Source of the DNA: Gammaproteobacteria bacterium
Lineage (GTDB): Bacteria > Pseudomonadota > Gammaproteobacteria > Thiohalobacterales > Thiohalobacteraceae
Assembly (NCBI GenBank): GCA_018819175.1
Contig: JAHJQQ010000002.1
Location: 28,600-92,599 of the forward strand
Direction of reading: 5' to 3'
DNA length: 64,000 bases
Part shown: positions 34,685-44,643 of the stretch, piece after piece
Position numbering within the stretch: position 1 is the stretch's first letter
How the letters are laid out: every line of letters begins with the position of its first letter
Position numbers and translations under genes: made by a program
The notes under the pieces: model-generated
Told to the model about the DNA's origin: nothing
The model's database searches: none
Seen by the model: only the letters and a program-made list of their open reading frames with translations

Positions 34685-34828
34685 GAGCGATCTACGCTGA
34701 TTTTGGCAAACGCGCCATGATACATGGAGCGGTCAGGATAGGAATATCCTAACCGTGGTAGAAAGGGATAATGCCAGACCTCAAAAGGTCATTTCAACCC
34801 ATTGAGTAAAGAGGATTTCTAAGTAACC

Positions 34829-35509
34829 TTAGCGTAGCGGCTTGGAAATACTGCCCATCACGCGTAGATCTTCCTCACCACCGAACATTTGTCCGCCACC
34901 GTCGATAAGGCGCAGACCCAGCCCATATCCGCGCATCTGCGTACTGGCACCCAGGCTGAGGCTAGGCTGGTCACTGTTGTAGCCTTGGATGGAACTGTAA
35001 CCGCTGCTGTATTGACCCAGACGTAATGAGAGAGAGAGTTTTTCTGTAACGGGTTGAAGCCACCCGGCCTCGTAATACATTGATGGCTCGTCAGTGAAAG
35101 CGGTTTCAGGCAGATACCAGACCTTGCCTTCTACCGCCCCAAACCTCAGCCCAAGAAAATAGTCACGGTAGTTTATGGTTTCTGCGTTTTGAGTATCCGT
35201 CGCATGCGACAGCGACATGCCAAGCCCCAGACTCAAGCCATTATCGAATTGTTGAGTAACACCTGCCGCCCTATCCAACACGGGGGCTGCTGTGTCCCAA
35301 GACCAACTGGCCGGCGGTCGTAACAGTGAGGCACCTTGCGCAGCAGTGAATTGGGATTGATCACTGGTGGCACCCCAGAAGCTCATTCCGGAATCGAAGA
35401 CCGACTCTTCTGCCAGAACCGGGCCCGCGGCACAGACGCACAGCATCGCCACAACGCGAGCAGCTTGATGAGATAAGCAGATTTGCTTGTGTTTGGAATA
35501 CATTTTCAT
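34829..35509 (-). CDS. predicted outer-membrane beta-barrel/secreted protein
   Basis: A 226-residue protein with a signal peptide (basic N-terminus, hydrophobic VVAMLCVCAAGPVLA, cleavage near 32). The rest has alternating aromatic strands (LSLGLGMSLSHA, YRDYFLGLRFGAVEGKVWYL, LSLSLRLGQYSSGYSS, MRGYGLGLRLID) typical of a beta-barrel. It is reminiscent of the TIGR02001/Gcw_chp group of proteobacterial outer-membrane proteins, with moderate certainty. A small inverted repeat (AGGATAggaATATCCT) lies downstream near 34735. Confidence 0.65.
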   Translation of the reverse strand: MKMYSKHKQICLSHQAARVVAMLCVCAAGPVLAEESVFDSGMSFWGATSDQSQFTAAQGASLLRPPASWSWDTAAPVLDRAAGVTQQFDNGLSLGLGMSLSHATDTQNAETINYRDYFLGLRFGAVEGKVWYLPETAFTDEPSMYYEAGWLQPVTEKLSLSLRLGQYSSGYSSIQGYNSDQPSLSLGASTQMRGYGLGLRLIDGGGQMFGGEEDLRVMGSISKPLR

Positions 35510-35635
35510 AGCGGCATCCCTCGTCTGCGCAGCACCGGAGTCGCAACTGTGAATTCCGGTAGGTTATTGGTTGTTAGCTTACACCCAGATCCAATTCTAA
35601 ACTGCCCATATGCTCACAGTTTATGAAGCACCGGA

Positions 35636-38305
35636 TTAATCCAGCGCTTTATTAACTATTTCATATAGATCCTTAGATATTCTCGAGTTATCTCTCAGAT
35701 CTATCAGGGTGTTTTTCAGCATCCCCTGATGATTATCGTCATACCTTCGCCAATCATTGAACACGGATACCAGCCGTGCGGCGACCTGAGGATTGATCAG
35801 GTCCAACTCGTCGATCTTCCCACCTATGAATCTATAACCCGAACCGTCAGCCGCATGGAAACGCGCGGGATTACCCTGGCTGAAGCCTCGCAGCAACGCA
35901 TACACCTTATTGGGATTTTTCAGGCTGAAGGCGGGATGTTCGGTCAGTGCTTGAACTCGGATCAGGGTATCTGGCCGGCGCGACAGTGCCTGCACCGATA
36001 GCCATTTATCGACTACCAAAGGTTCTTGCTGCCAGCGATCATAAAACTCCGCCAGACACTGGTCGGCGATGGGCTCATCACGCTGCGCCAAGCTGGCGAG
36101 GGCCGCCATCACGTCGGTCATATTTTGACCTGTGCGGAATTGTTCCACACACAGCCCCATTGTCTCCGTATCAGCATCCAGTTCCATTAGATAAGCCAAA
36201 CAGAGATTACGCAGGCTGCGCTTGCCCACGGATTGCGCGTCGATGCGATAAGGTCCTGGATTGGTCAGGTCATGATAAGTCCGCAGCCAGCTTGCTCTTA
36301 ACTGCCTCGCTAAATGCCGGCGCAGAAATTGTCGAGCTTCATGCAGCGCCTGTACATCAATAACAGGCATGAATTCCGCCAGATAGGTTTCACCCGGCAA
36401 GCTCAGCGCCAATGCCTTGAAGGCCGGATCGATATCCTTGGCATTGAGTACTGCTGCAATCGCATCAACGAACATGGCCGGAACCTGCATCTCACGCTGA
36501 GAACGCCAGGCATCCGCTAATGTCAGTATCAGCCGCACGGCCAAGCGCTGCCCCGCTTCCCAGCGACTGTAAGGATCCGTGTCGTGCGCCAGCAAGAAGC
36601 TCAATTCCGTATCGGTGTAGTCCAGTTCCAGGCGGATTGGCGCTGAGAAGCCTCGCAGTAGCGAGGGCACCGGCTCAGCAGTGATGTTCTGGAAGACGAA
36701 ACTGTCCTGTTCCTGGCAAAGTTGCAGCACCTGCTCCGTGCCATGCGCCTGGCTCTCACCATACAATTGCAGCGGTAGGGCCTGTCCCTGGGCATCGAAT
36801 AAGGACGTTGCGATAGGAATATGGAAAGGCAGCTTTTCCTTTTGACCCGGGGTGGCCGGACAACGCTGTTGAAGGGTCAGCGCATACGTCTGTGCGACCG
36901 GATTATAGTGTCGCTCAACTCGCACTACTGGCGTACCCGCCTGACTGTACCAGTGTCTGAATTGCTGTAACTGCACGCCGTTGGCATCCTCCAGGGCGCG
37001 CACAAAATCCTCAGTCGTAACTGCCTGACCATCATGCCGTTCGAAATACAGATCGGTTCCGTGCCGGAATCCCTCCGCACCCAGCAGGGTGTGCAGCATA
37101 CGCACGACTTCCGCGCCTTTGTTGTAGACCGTCGAGGTGTAGAAATTATTGATTTCGACATAGCTGTCCGGGCGCACCGGGTGCGCCATGGGGCCTGCAT
37201 CTTCGCGGAATTGATAGGTGCGTAGCTGATTCACATCCTGGATGCGTTTGACCCCGCGCGAGGTCATGTCGGCGGAGAATTCCTGATCGCGGAAAACCGT
37301 AAACCCCTCTTTCAGACTCAACTGGAACCAGTCACGGCAGGTAACCCGATTGCCAGACCAGTTGTGGAAATATTCGTGACCGATCACGCCCTCGATATTC
37401 TGATAATCCATATCGGTAGCGGTATCGGGACGCGCGAGGACAAACTTGGAATTGAAGACATTCAGTCCCTTGTTTTCCATCGCGCCCATATTGAAGTCAT
37501 CCACGGCGACAATCATGTAACAGTCGAGATCGTATTCCCGCCCGTAGACTTCTTCATCCCAGCGCATGGCCTTTTTCAGCGACTGCATCGCGTGATCGCA
37601 CATGTCGAGGTTATGCGGTTGTACATAGACAGTCAGTTGTACCTTTCGCCCTGAGAGCGTGACAAAATGATCATCGACCCTGGCCAGCGCGCCGGCGACC
37701 AGCGCAAACAGGTAACTGGGCTTGGGAAAGGGGTCCTCCCAGCGCGCCCAGTGACGGCCATCCTCCGCCTCCCCCTTCTCCACCAGATTGCCATTGGACA
37801 GCAGGACGGGATAGCGCTGACGATCTGCACTGATTCGGGTGGAATAACGGGCCATCACATCCGGGCGATCCAGAAAATAGGTAATACGGCGAAATCCTTC
37901 TGCCTCACACTGGGAGCAGAAATTTCCGCTGGATTTGTAGAGACCCGACAGTTCGGTATTGTCTTGTGGCTTGATCCGAGTGGCGATGATCAACACGAAA
38001 CGATCCGGGACCGATGTGACAGTCAGGCTGTCTTTATCTACCTGGTAGTCCGATGCTGAGAGCCGCCGGCCATCCAGGGTGATAGACTCCAGGACAAGCT
38101 TCTCCCCCTGAAGAATTAATGGCGCATCCGCTGCGGTGTCTGTTGCCCGGACCACAAACAGCCGGGATTCAACCCGGGTGTCCACTTCGCCTAACTCGAA
38201 ATTCAACTCAACCTTTTCAATCATAAAGGCCGGTGGCTGGTAGTCTCGTAGATGGATGGCACTGGGGCGAGTGGAATCGGGCGTGTGATCCATAACTGTA
38301 CTCAT
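35636..38305 (-). CDS. pepN: aminopeptidase N
   Basis: An 889-residue M1 metallopeptidase, full length for PepN. The exopeptidase GAMEN motif appears in FNMGAMENKGLNVFNSK. The zinc site is VIGHEYFHNWSGNRVTCRDW with the third ligand Glu in SLKEGFTVFRDQ. It removes N-terminal residues from peptides in the cytoplasm. It is divergent from the pilU gene and monocistronic as far as visible. Confidence 0.97.
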   Translation of the reverse strand: MSTVMDHTPDSTRPSAIHLRDYQPPAFMIEKVELNFELGEVDTRVESRLFVVRATDTAADAPLILQGEKLVLESITLDGRRLSASDYQVDKDSLTVTSVPDRFVLIIATRIKPQDNTELSGLYKSSGNFCSQCEAEGFRRITYFLDRPDVMARYSTRISADRQRYPVLLSNGNLVEKGEAEDGRHWARWEDPFPKPSYLFALVAGALARVDDHFVTLSGRKVQLTVYVQPHNLDMCDHAMQSLKKAMRWDEEVYGREYDLDCYMIVAVDDFNMGAMENKGLNVFNSKFVLARPDTATDMDYQNIEGVIGHEYFHNWSGNRVTCRDWFQLSLKEGFTVFRDQEFSADMTSRGVKRIQDVNQLRTYQFREDAGPMAHPVRPDSYVEINNFYTSTVYNKGAEVVRMLHTLLGAEGFRHGTDLYFERHDGQAVTTEDFVRALEDANGVQLQQFRHWYSQAGTPVVRVERHYNPVAQTYALTLQQRCPATPGQKEKLPFHIPIATSLFDAQGQALPLQLYGESQAHGTEQVLQLCQEQDSFVFQNITAEPVPSLLRGFSAPIRLELDYTDTELSFLLAHDTDPYSRWEAGQRLAVRLILTLADAWRSQREMQVPAMFVDAIAAVLNAKDIDPAFKALALSLPGETYLAEFMPVIDVQALHEARQFLRRHLARQLRASWLRTYHDLTNPGPYRIDAQSVGKRSLRNLCLAYLMELDADTETMGLCVEQFRTGQNMTDVMAALASLAQRDEPIADQCLAEFYDRWQQEPLVVDKWLSVQALSRRPDTLIRVQALTEHPAFSLKNPNKVYALLRGFSQGNPARFHAADGSGYRFIGGKIDELDLINPQVAARLVSVFNDWRRYDDNHQGMLKNTLIDLRDNSRISKDLYEIVNKALD

Positions 38306-38507
38306 TCGACGGTGGATAAGAACTGCCGAGTATAACCAAAGCCTGTCCTGTATATGGACTTAAAGGCTGCCACAGGTGCGTCGATACCCTTGAGAAGGGT
38401 TTCACCCATGTTGCTAGCCGAGAAAGGCGATCATACTGCGACATCAGGTTGTATCTCATACCATCCATAGGACTAACTAAGCCTTACTGCAAAGGATCAC
38501 ATCGTAT

Positions 38508-39593
38508 ATGGACTTACTGCATTCATTGCTCAGCAGGATGCGCCGTGTGGGTGCATCAGACCTGCTTCTCAGCACCGATACCCCACCCGCTTTCCGTATT
38601 GATGGCAAACTCTCACCACGCAGCGGCGACAACCTGACGCCGAAACATATCGATCAGATAATCGCCAGTCTGTTGGCGGATGAACAACGCCGGGAATTCC
38701 TGCAGGCCTGCGAATACAATCTCGCCAGCAGCTTCGGTGAACTGGGGCGTTTCAGGTTCAATTTGTTCCGTCAACGTGGCAACACTGCGGTGGCAATCCG
38801 CGCTGTACCCCCGGAAGTCCCCTCAATGGATCAGTTGGGACTGCCGGCTCCACTCAAAGAGGTCGCACTACTGCGCCGCGGACTGGTGCTATTCGTCGGC
38901 GCCTGCGGTTCCGGTAAATCCACCGCGCTGGCGTCCATGCTGGAACACCGCAATCACAATGATTCCGGCCATATCATCACGGTGGAAGACCCCATCGAAT
39001 ACCTGCTGCCGCACCGGCAGTGCATGGTCAATCAGCGCGAGGTCGGAATCGACACACATTCGTTTCATCAGGCCCTGGTAAATGCGTTGCGCCAGTCACC
39101 CGATGTCCTGGTCATCGGCGAAATCCGCACCCGTGAAGCCATGGAAAAGGCCATTGAATTCTGTTCGACCGGTCACCTCTGTCTGAGTACATTACACGCC
39201 AACAATGCCAATGAGGCCTTCGACCGGATTATTAATCTATTCGAGGAAAGCGAGCGCGAGCAGATCCTCATCAGCCTGGCGCAGAACACCCGTGCTGTAC
39301 TCTCTCAACGGCTGATACCTACCCCGAAAGGTGGGCGCACCGCCGCTTGCGAACTGCTGCTGCACTCCCCCTTAGTCAGTGAAAACATCCGTCGGAATGA
39401 ATTCGTCAAACTGAAAGAGGTGATGGAAAAATCCAGCAGTAATGGCATGTGTACTTTTGATCAGAGTTTGTACAACCTCTACCGCTCCGGGACCATCAGT
39501 GCCGAGACGGCACTCGAATATGCGGATTCTGCCAGCAACCTGCGTTTGCGCATGAAACTTGCAGCGCATGAGGATAAGCCCGTATCCGCCTAA
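38508..39593 (+). CDS. pilU: type IV pilus retraction ATPase, PilU-like
   Basis: A 361-residue PilT/PilU-family ATPase. Walker A is VGACGSGKSTALASML, the Asp box lies in ITVEDPIEYLLPHRQ, and Walker B lies in SPDVLVIGEIRTREAMEKA with the His box in STGHLCLSTLHANNA. The sequence is closer to PilU than PilT in its C-terminal region (FDQSLYNLYRSGTIS). No other pilus gene is in the window. The ATG at 38508 is in the usual family position. Confidence 0.88.
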   Translation: MDLLHSLLSRMRRVGASDLLLSTDTPPAFRIDGKLSPRSGDNLTPKHIDQIIASLLADEQRREFLQACEYNLASSFGELGRFRFNLFRQRGNTAVAIRAVPPEVPSMDQLGLPAPLKEVALLRRGLVLFVGACGSGKSTALASMLEHRNHNDSGHIITVEDPIEYLLPHRQCMVNQREVGIDTHSFHQALVNALRQSPDVLVIGEIRTREAMEKAIEFCSTGHLCLSTLHANNANEAFDRIINLFEESEREQILISLAQNTRAVLSQRLIPTPKGGRTAACELLLHSPLVSENIRRNEFVKLKEVMEKSSSNGMCTFDQSLYNLYRSGTISAETALEYADSASNLRLRMKLAAHEDKPVSA

Positions 39594-39639
39594 GCAAGCG
39601 CCACAAAACCGGCATTGCCGACATAGAGGACTAAGCATC

Positions 39640-41343
39640 ATGAGCGAACTCCAAGCCGTTGCCGATCAGGTCAAGCCTGTGACCCAAAAGGCATCCGATC
39701 TGTTTGTGCGCTGCCTGGAGGCGGAAGGTGTGACCCACATCTTTGGGGTGCCCGGCGAAGAAAATGCCGATCTGATGATTTCCCTGATGGATAGCAATAT
39801 CGAGTTCGTCCTCTGCCGGCATGAACAGGCTGCCGCCTTCATCGCCGATGTCTATGGTCGTCTCACCGGCAAGGCGGGTGTCTGCCTGGCGACACTCGGC
39901 CCAGGCGCCACCAACCTGGTCACCGGACTCGCCGACGCCAATATGGATCGCGCCCCGGTAGTCGCCATTATCGGTCAGGGTTCGACCAAGCGTCTGCACA
40001 AAGAAAGCCACCAGAACATGGATGCCATCGCCATGGTCAAGCCTATTACCAAGTGGGCACATTCCATTGTCGATGAAGAGACCATCCCGGAAGTGGTCCG
40101 CAAGGCTTTCAAACTGGCCGAGGCGGAAAAACCCGGCGTCTGCGTTATCGAGCTTCCTGAAGATGTCGCCAAGCCTCAGGTCGTGGGCCGCCCCATGAAT
40201 ACCTACAAAACCCGTCGCCCGGCCGCCGATCACAAGGCCATTGCGCAGGCGATCGACATTATCACCCGTGCCAAACGTCCCATAATCCTCGCCGGCAACG
40301 GTGCCGTGCGCAAACGTGCGGCCAAACAGTTGCAACGCCTTGCTCAGAAGACCGGTATACCCGTCGTGAACTCCTTTATGGGTAAGGGCTCCGTGCCCAT
40401 GGATGATGAGCACTGCCTGTTTACAATGGGCCTGCAAAGCAAAGACCATATCAACCACGCCATGGATAAATGCGACGTGGTGATCACCGTCGGCTATGAC
40501 CTGGTTGAGTACAGCCCTTCTTTCTGGAATGCGAATCTGGACAAGGCCATTGTCCATATTGACTTCCTGCCCGCCGAAGTCGACATACACTACACAGTCG
40601 CTGTCGATGTTGTCGGAGATATTGCCGATGCCTTATGGCAGCTCAATATGGAACTGGAACGGAATCACTCCGGCAAGATGCCCTTGTTCGATATCGGCAG
40701 TTGGAAAAAGCTACGCCAAACCATCCAGGATGATTTCGCGCATGAAAAAGGCGACACCAGCTTTCCGATGAAGCCACAGAAAGTCCTGTGGGAGGTTCGT
40801 GAATTCCTGGGCGCGGAGGATTACCTACTGTCGGATGTGGGCGCTCACAAGATGTGGATCTCGCGCTACTATCAATGCCTGACACCCAACACCTGCCTGA
40901 TCTCCAACGGCTTCTGTTCCATGGGCTTCGCCCTTCCCGGCGCCATCGGCGCCAAACTCGCCTGCCCGGACAAACAGGTACTCGCCATCTGTGGCGATGC
41001 CGGCTTCATGATGAATGTGCAGGATCTGGAAACGGCAGTTCGCCTGAAAATGAATGTCGTCTTCATGGTGTGGGAAGACGGTGAGTACGGTCTCATCAAA
41101 TGGAAACAGCAGAATCACTTCGGTGGCCGTCACAGCAAACTGGATTTCGGGAATCCGGACTGGGAACTCTTGGCCCGCGCATTCGGCATGTGGGGTAAAA
41201 CTCTCACATCATCAGACGAATTACGTCCAACGCTGGAAGAGGCCTTCCGCCAGCCTGGGCCAGCCCTGATTGGTGTGCCGATCGATTACCGGGAAAACCT
41301 AAAACTCACGGAACGCTTGGGAAAGATAGTCGTTTCGATTTGA
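39640..41343 (+). CDS. acetolactate synthase-like ThDP enzyme
   Basis: A 567-residue thiamine-diphosphate enzyme. The N-terminal domain has FGVPGEENADLMISLMDSNI with the activating Glu in PGEEN. The ThDP/Mg2+ motif is AICGDAGFMMNVQDLETAVR. It is most like catabolic acetolactate synthases (AlsS), and no regulatory small subunit is adjacent, which also fits. Other family reactions (oxalyl-CoA decarboxylase, glyoxylate carboligase) cannot be excluded. ATG 39640 follows AGAGGA. The gene upstream (pilU) is unrelated. Confidence 0.85.
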   Translation: MSELQAVADQVKPVTQKASDLFVRCLEAEGVTHIFGVPGEENADLMISLMDSNIEFVLCRHEQAAAFIADVYGRLTGKAGVCLATLGPGATNLVTGLADANMDRAPVVAIIGQGSTKRLHKESHQNMDAIAMVKPITKWAHSIVDEETIPEVVRKAFKLAEAEKPGVCVIELPEDVAKPQVVGRPMNTYKTRRPAADHKAIAQAIDIITRAKRPIILAGNGAVRKRAAKQLQRLAQKTGIPVVNSFMGKGSVPMDDEHCLFTMGLQSKDHINHAMDKCDVVITVGYDLVEYSPSFWNANLDKAIVHIDFLPAEVDIHYTVAVDVVGDIADALWQLNMELERNHSGKMPLFDIGSWKKLRQTIQDDFAHEKGDTSFPMKPQKVLWEVREFLGAEDYLLSDVGAHKMWISRYYQCLTPNTCLISNGFCSMGFALPGAIGAKLACPDKQVLAICGDAGFMMNVQDLETAVRLKMNVVFMVWEDGEYGLIKWKQQNHFGGRHSKLDFGNPDWELLARAFGMWGKTLTSSDELRPTLEEAFRQPGPALIGVPIDYRENLKLTERLGKIVVSI

Positions 41344-41395
41344 TCGGCCGTAATAATTGATAACCGTTTACATACCCAGCATCAGCAAATCGCAG

Positions 41396-41430
41396 ACATA
41401 AAAAACCCTCCCCCCGTTAGGGGGGAGGGA
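41396..41430 (-). terminator. intrinsic terminator for the tandem DsrC gene
   Basis: CCCTCCCCCC-gtta-GGGGGGAGGG forms a perfect 10-bp stem. On the minus strand it is followed by TTTTTTA, so it ends the transcript from 41461-42231. Confidence 0.85.
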
Positions 41431-41460
41431 ATGCTACACCCCTCGAAAAAACAGTATTCG

Positions 41461-42231
41461 TCAGCCGTCGATACAACCTTGTGGCTCCGGCAGGCCGGCG
41501 ATGCGTGAGCCTTGGCGTGAAGGTCCCTTCGGGAACAGCTTATAAAGATATTCGCGATTTACATGCTCAACGCCGACTTCATTGGCCATGTGCTTCATCA
41601 GGATTTTCACCATCGGCGTAACGCCGAATTCGAAATAGAAGCTGCGCAGGAATGTCAGAATTTCCCAATGATTCGCCGTCAGTGTGATTCCTTCCTTCTG
41701 TGCCAGAAACTCCGCCAGCTCTTCATTCCAGAGATGCAGATCCAGTAAGTTCCCCATGCAAGTAACCGCATAGGATTTACCTTTGAATTCAAATTTATCG
41801 ACGAAATGCGTCGCGTCAGGCGCTGCAGGTTTACCGCAGTTACTACGCTCAAGCTCAGCATCCAAAAGCGGCATGGGCACACCGGCTATACGTGACGCCT
41901 GCATCATCACCCCGCCGGGGAATAACTCATCCAATGCAGCGTCACTGGTCAGCGCAGCAGCACCGGCTTCCTTAAGGGCACGTTTGAGGAGCTTTTTGAC
42001 CGGGGTAACGTTGTAAGATGCATAATAATCTCGCATCGCGTTAAGAACCTTCCAATGCTGAACAACCAGGACCAAACCTTCTTTGGCTGCCAAGGCTTGC
42101 GCCACATCCGGCGTCCAGTCTGTAAGATTTACCAGCCAACCATCGGGCCGTAATGCGATATGCTGCTCTCCGACTTGGAGAGAATGTCCGCTTGGAAATG
42201 TGACGATATTGTGAGAGGTAGTCTGTGTCAT
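41461..42231 (-). CDS. tandem DsrC-fold fusion protein (two DsrC domains)
   Basis: A 256-residue protein made of two DsrC/TusE domains. Domain 1 (about 18-122) reads DGWLVNLTDWTPDVAQALAA to ELFPGGVMMQASRIAGVPM and lacks both functional Cys. Domain 2 (about 143-256) reads SYAVTCMGNLLDLHLWNEEL to LFPKGPSRQGSRIAGLPEP and ends QGCIDG. It keeps a C-terminal Cys253, three residues further from the end than in DsrC, and lacks CysB. Cys132 lies in the linker. It may be a decoy, regulator or TusE-like carrier. Confidence 0.88.
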   Translation of the reverse strand: MTQTTSHNIVTFPSGHSLQVGEQHIALRPDGWLVNLTDWTPDVAQALAAKEGLVLVVQHWKVLNAMRDYYASYNVTPVKKLLKRALKEAGAAALTSDAALDELFPGGVMMQASRIAGVPMPLLDAELERSNCGKPAAPDATHFVDKFEFKGKSYAVTCMGNLLDLHLWNEELAEFLAQKEGITLTANHWEILTFLRSFYFEFGVTPMVKILMKHMANEVGVEHVNREYLYKLFPKGPSRQGSRIAGLPEPQGCIDG

Positions 42232-42465
42232 GTAGTTAGCCCTGTATTATCTATTGACGGATTTCCTGGCGAGATGCGTCCTCAAATCAGCCGTCAGGCG
42301 ACACACCATCGACGGTAAGTCCCTTTAACCCAATAGGCTCCTGCTGTACGACGATCGCTAGGTAAATTAACGGGTCATCAGGGCAAAACTTGAGGCGCTG
42401 GAGCCCTTCTAGCCTCCTGAAATCAAATCGATATAAGCGATATCACGGTGTACTGCGGAGTCTTT

Positions 42466-42837
42466 ATGGGAAAACGAATAGATGTATTCTGCACCTTGGA
42501 AATTAAAGATATATTTGTATCCGCTTTGCGCAATTACACAGAAGTTGCCTTTCCCGAGGGCAGTGCAGACTGTGTATTAGTTGCCCGTGAGGCACTCTTC
42601 GATGCCCTCACAGAATTCGAGTCTGAATATGCTAAAAATCAAGATCACCACGCGAGTTACAACAAACGCCTTCGGGCCATGATCAAGGAGGGAATCCGCC
42701 TGCATTACCAACTCGCCGCGGCTGATCGGGGACATGAGTGCCCGCAAGAGTGCGCGCTGATGTTAGAAGTAGCGGACGGGATTGCTCACACGGACGAGGA
42801 ATTGGCCGCAGCACGTATGGCCGATCAGGCAAGCTGA
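42466..42837 (+). CDS. hypothetical protein, 123 residues
   Basis: Not recognised. It is a soluble protein with likely helices (LEIKDIFVSALRNYTEVAF; EALFDALTEFESEYAKNQ; NKRLRAMIKEGIRLHYQLAA) and a cysteine pair in GHECPQECALML. The ATG at 42466 follows TCTTT without a strong Shine-Dalgarno; an ATG-less reading from 42448 is possible. Convergent with the sensor-kinase gene, stop codons nearly touching. Confidence 0.6.
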   Translation: MGKRIDVFCTLEIKDIFVSALRNYTEVAFPEGSADCVLVAREALFDALTEFESEYAKNQDHHASYNKRLRAMIKEGIRLHYQLAAADRGHECPQECALMLEVADGIAHTDEELAAARMADQAS

Positions 42838-42838
42838 C

Positions 42839-44449
42839 CTAGACAGCCCGCACCTTGGCGACAGGCAAGTGAAAAAAGAAGGTGCTGCCTCTACCTGGAT
42901 CACTCACAAAATCCACCCTACCACCGTGAGCCTCAACCAGAGCCTTTGCGATGGCTAAGCCCAAGCCAGTACCGCTGACCTGACGCGTATTGCCCCCATC
43001 CAATTGGGTAAATTTATGGAATAACTGACTACGAAATTGAGGATCGATTCCAGGCCCATTATCGCGTATGGCAATCTCAATCTGATCCCCTGCCACTTTA
43101 CGGACCAAAATATCGACAACTTCACCTGGTGGCGAGAATTTAGCGGCATTGGACAGTAGATTGCCCATTACCTGGTTAATCCGGAATGCGTCTGCGACTA
43201 TTTCCACCCCTTCGGTTGTTTCTCGAATGGCAAAACGCACATCGAACCGCAGGGCATAGCCCTGATTCTGCTCCACGCATTTACGTACCAGATCCATGAC
43301 ATCAATGCGTTGCAATTCGAGTTCCAGCCGACCTGCCTCAATCTTGCGGATATCCAGCAAATCATCCACTAAGATACGCAGCCGATCGCTGTTGTTCAAC
43401 GCGATAGTCAGCAATTTTCGGCCCTCGTCGGATACCTCGCCGCAGACGCCGCCTGCCATGAGGGAGAGCGATCCCTGAATTGACGTTAGAGGTGTCCGCA
43501 GCTCATGACTGACCACCGAAACAAACTCATCCCTGACACGTTCCGCTTGCGCCCTACTGACATTAGTTCTATGCAAGACAACCCAGATGGCCAGACAAAA
43601 AATACCAAATAACAGTATCAAACTCGCTGACTGTATAACCATCTCACGTCGATGATTGTCTAAGAATTCGTACTCAATGTAATCGGACAGCACCCATCTT
43701 GATCGAGGAATATCCGCCGAAAAAAGCATACGCGTTTGCACATCGCTGGGTAATCTATAGTCCTCCATAGGCGTGCTATCGCGTGCGCCTTTGGAGGTTA
43801 TTTCCAATAAATTATTCTCGCCGGGAAATATAATCATCAATTGATGGCCAGGCGCTTCGCTGGCACGCAGGAGAGCACTCATATCTGCAGCCGGAAAGCT
43901 GACCAGCAGAACATCATTATTATCGCCCCATTTAGCCATCACATCGTAATGGTAGACTGACGCATTAGGGTGGACACGTACTTTATTAATGCCACTTTGC
44001 GCATAGGTGCGCACATCATCAAGGCACAAATCACCCACATAACCATCAAAATCCTGGGTCAGCGGGTTCCCATTTTTGTCCGCCAGCGTGAAGGTGAAAT
44101 AATTCGGGAACAGGCGTTTGATCCGGCTGCTGAGCTGCGTCTGAAAGCTTTCCTCATCCGGATTGTTTGCAGTGGCGCGGATAAGGTCGAGATGATCTTC
44201 AACAAATAGAGCAACTAAACGATGTCGTTCCGTGATCGTAGACTCGATCACATGGGCAAGCTCTCCAACAGAACCTGCCGCAATAGCACGGTGATAATTC
44301 ACGAAGTCCTGGTAACGCAGCATCGCCGTCCAAGCAACAACTGCCGCAACCAAGCAGAAAGAAACGACCGTAAGCAGGGTCCTGTAGGTTTGGTAGCTAA
44401 GTTTTGGTTTGACGGCAATCATCGTCTGTACTTCATTATGATCGACCAT
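42839..44449 (-). CDS. membrane sensor histidine kinase (orphan)
   Basis: A 536-residue hybrid-less kinase. TM1 lies near 22-45 and TM2 near 280-300, enclosing a periplasmic domain of about 230 residues (probably PDC/dCache-like, with VYHYDVMAKWGDNNDVLLVSF). HisKA: VSVVSHELRTPLTSIQGSLS. HATPase_c: NAAKFSPPGE, IRDNGPGIDP, GTGLGLAIAKALVEAHGG. No receiver partner is adjacent. The start is ambiguous: ATG 44449 or 44422 (the latter matches residue M10). Confidence 0.9.
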   Translation of the reverse strand: MVDHNEVQTMIAVKPKLSYQTYRTLLTVVSFCLVAAVVAWTAMLRYQDFVNYHRAIAAGSVGELAHVIESTITERHRLVALFVEDHLDLIRATANNPDEESFQTQLSSRIKRLFPNYFTFTLADKNGNPLTQDFDGYVGDLCLDDVRTYAQSGINKVRVHPNASVYHYDVMAKWGDNNDVLLVSFPAADMSALLRASEAPGHQLMIIFPGENNLLEITSKGARDSTPMEDYRLPSDVQTRMLFSADIPRSRWVLSDYIEYEFLDNHRREMVIQSASLILLFGIFCLAIWVVLHRTNVSRAQAERVRDEFVSVVSHELRTPLTSIQGSLSLMAGGVCGEVSDEGRKLLTIALNNSDRLRILVDDLLDIRKIEAGRLELELQRIDVMDLVRKCVEQNQGYALRFDVRFAIRETTEGVEIVADAFRINQVMGNLLSNAAKFSPPGEVVDILVRKVAGDQIEIAIRDNGPGIDPQFRSQLFHKFTQLDGGNTRQVSGTGLGLAIAKALVEAHGGRVDFVSDPGRGSTFFFHLPVAKVRAV

Positions 44450-44643
44450 AGAGATTTTGGCTTGGTCCCGCTATCGTCGGCCAGATTGAAGATAGATAAA
44501 GCCCGCGAATGTAAATAATTGGTAAATTCTCCTAATTGAATATCAGCGGTACTTTATTTCAATGCAGGCACCAAACACACAGAGTCCAAATTAGCATGGG
44601 GTCCCGGGGTATACTTAGCCTACATCCTTACCCAGGCTACCCC

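Noticed and set aside
39640..41343. Biosynthetic ilvB
   Set aside because: No ilvH/ilvN small subunit or ilvC follows, and the sequence looks closer to the catabolic type; a firm name was not given.
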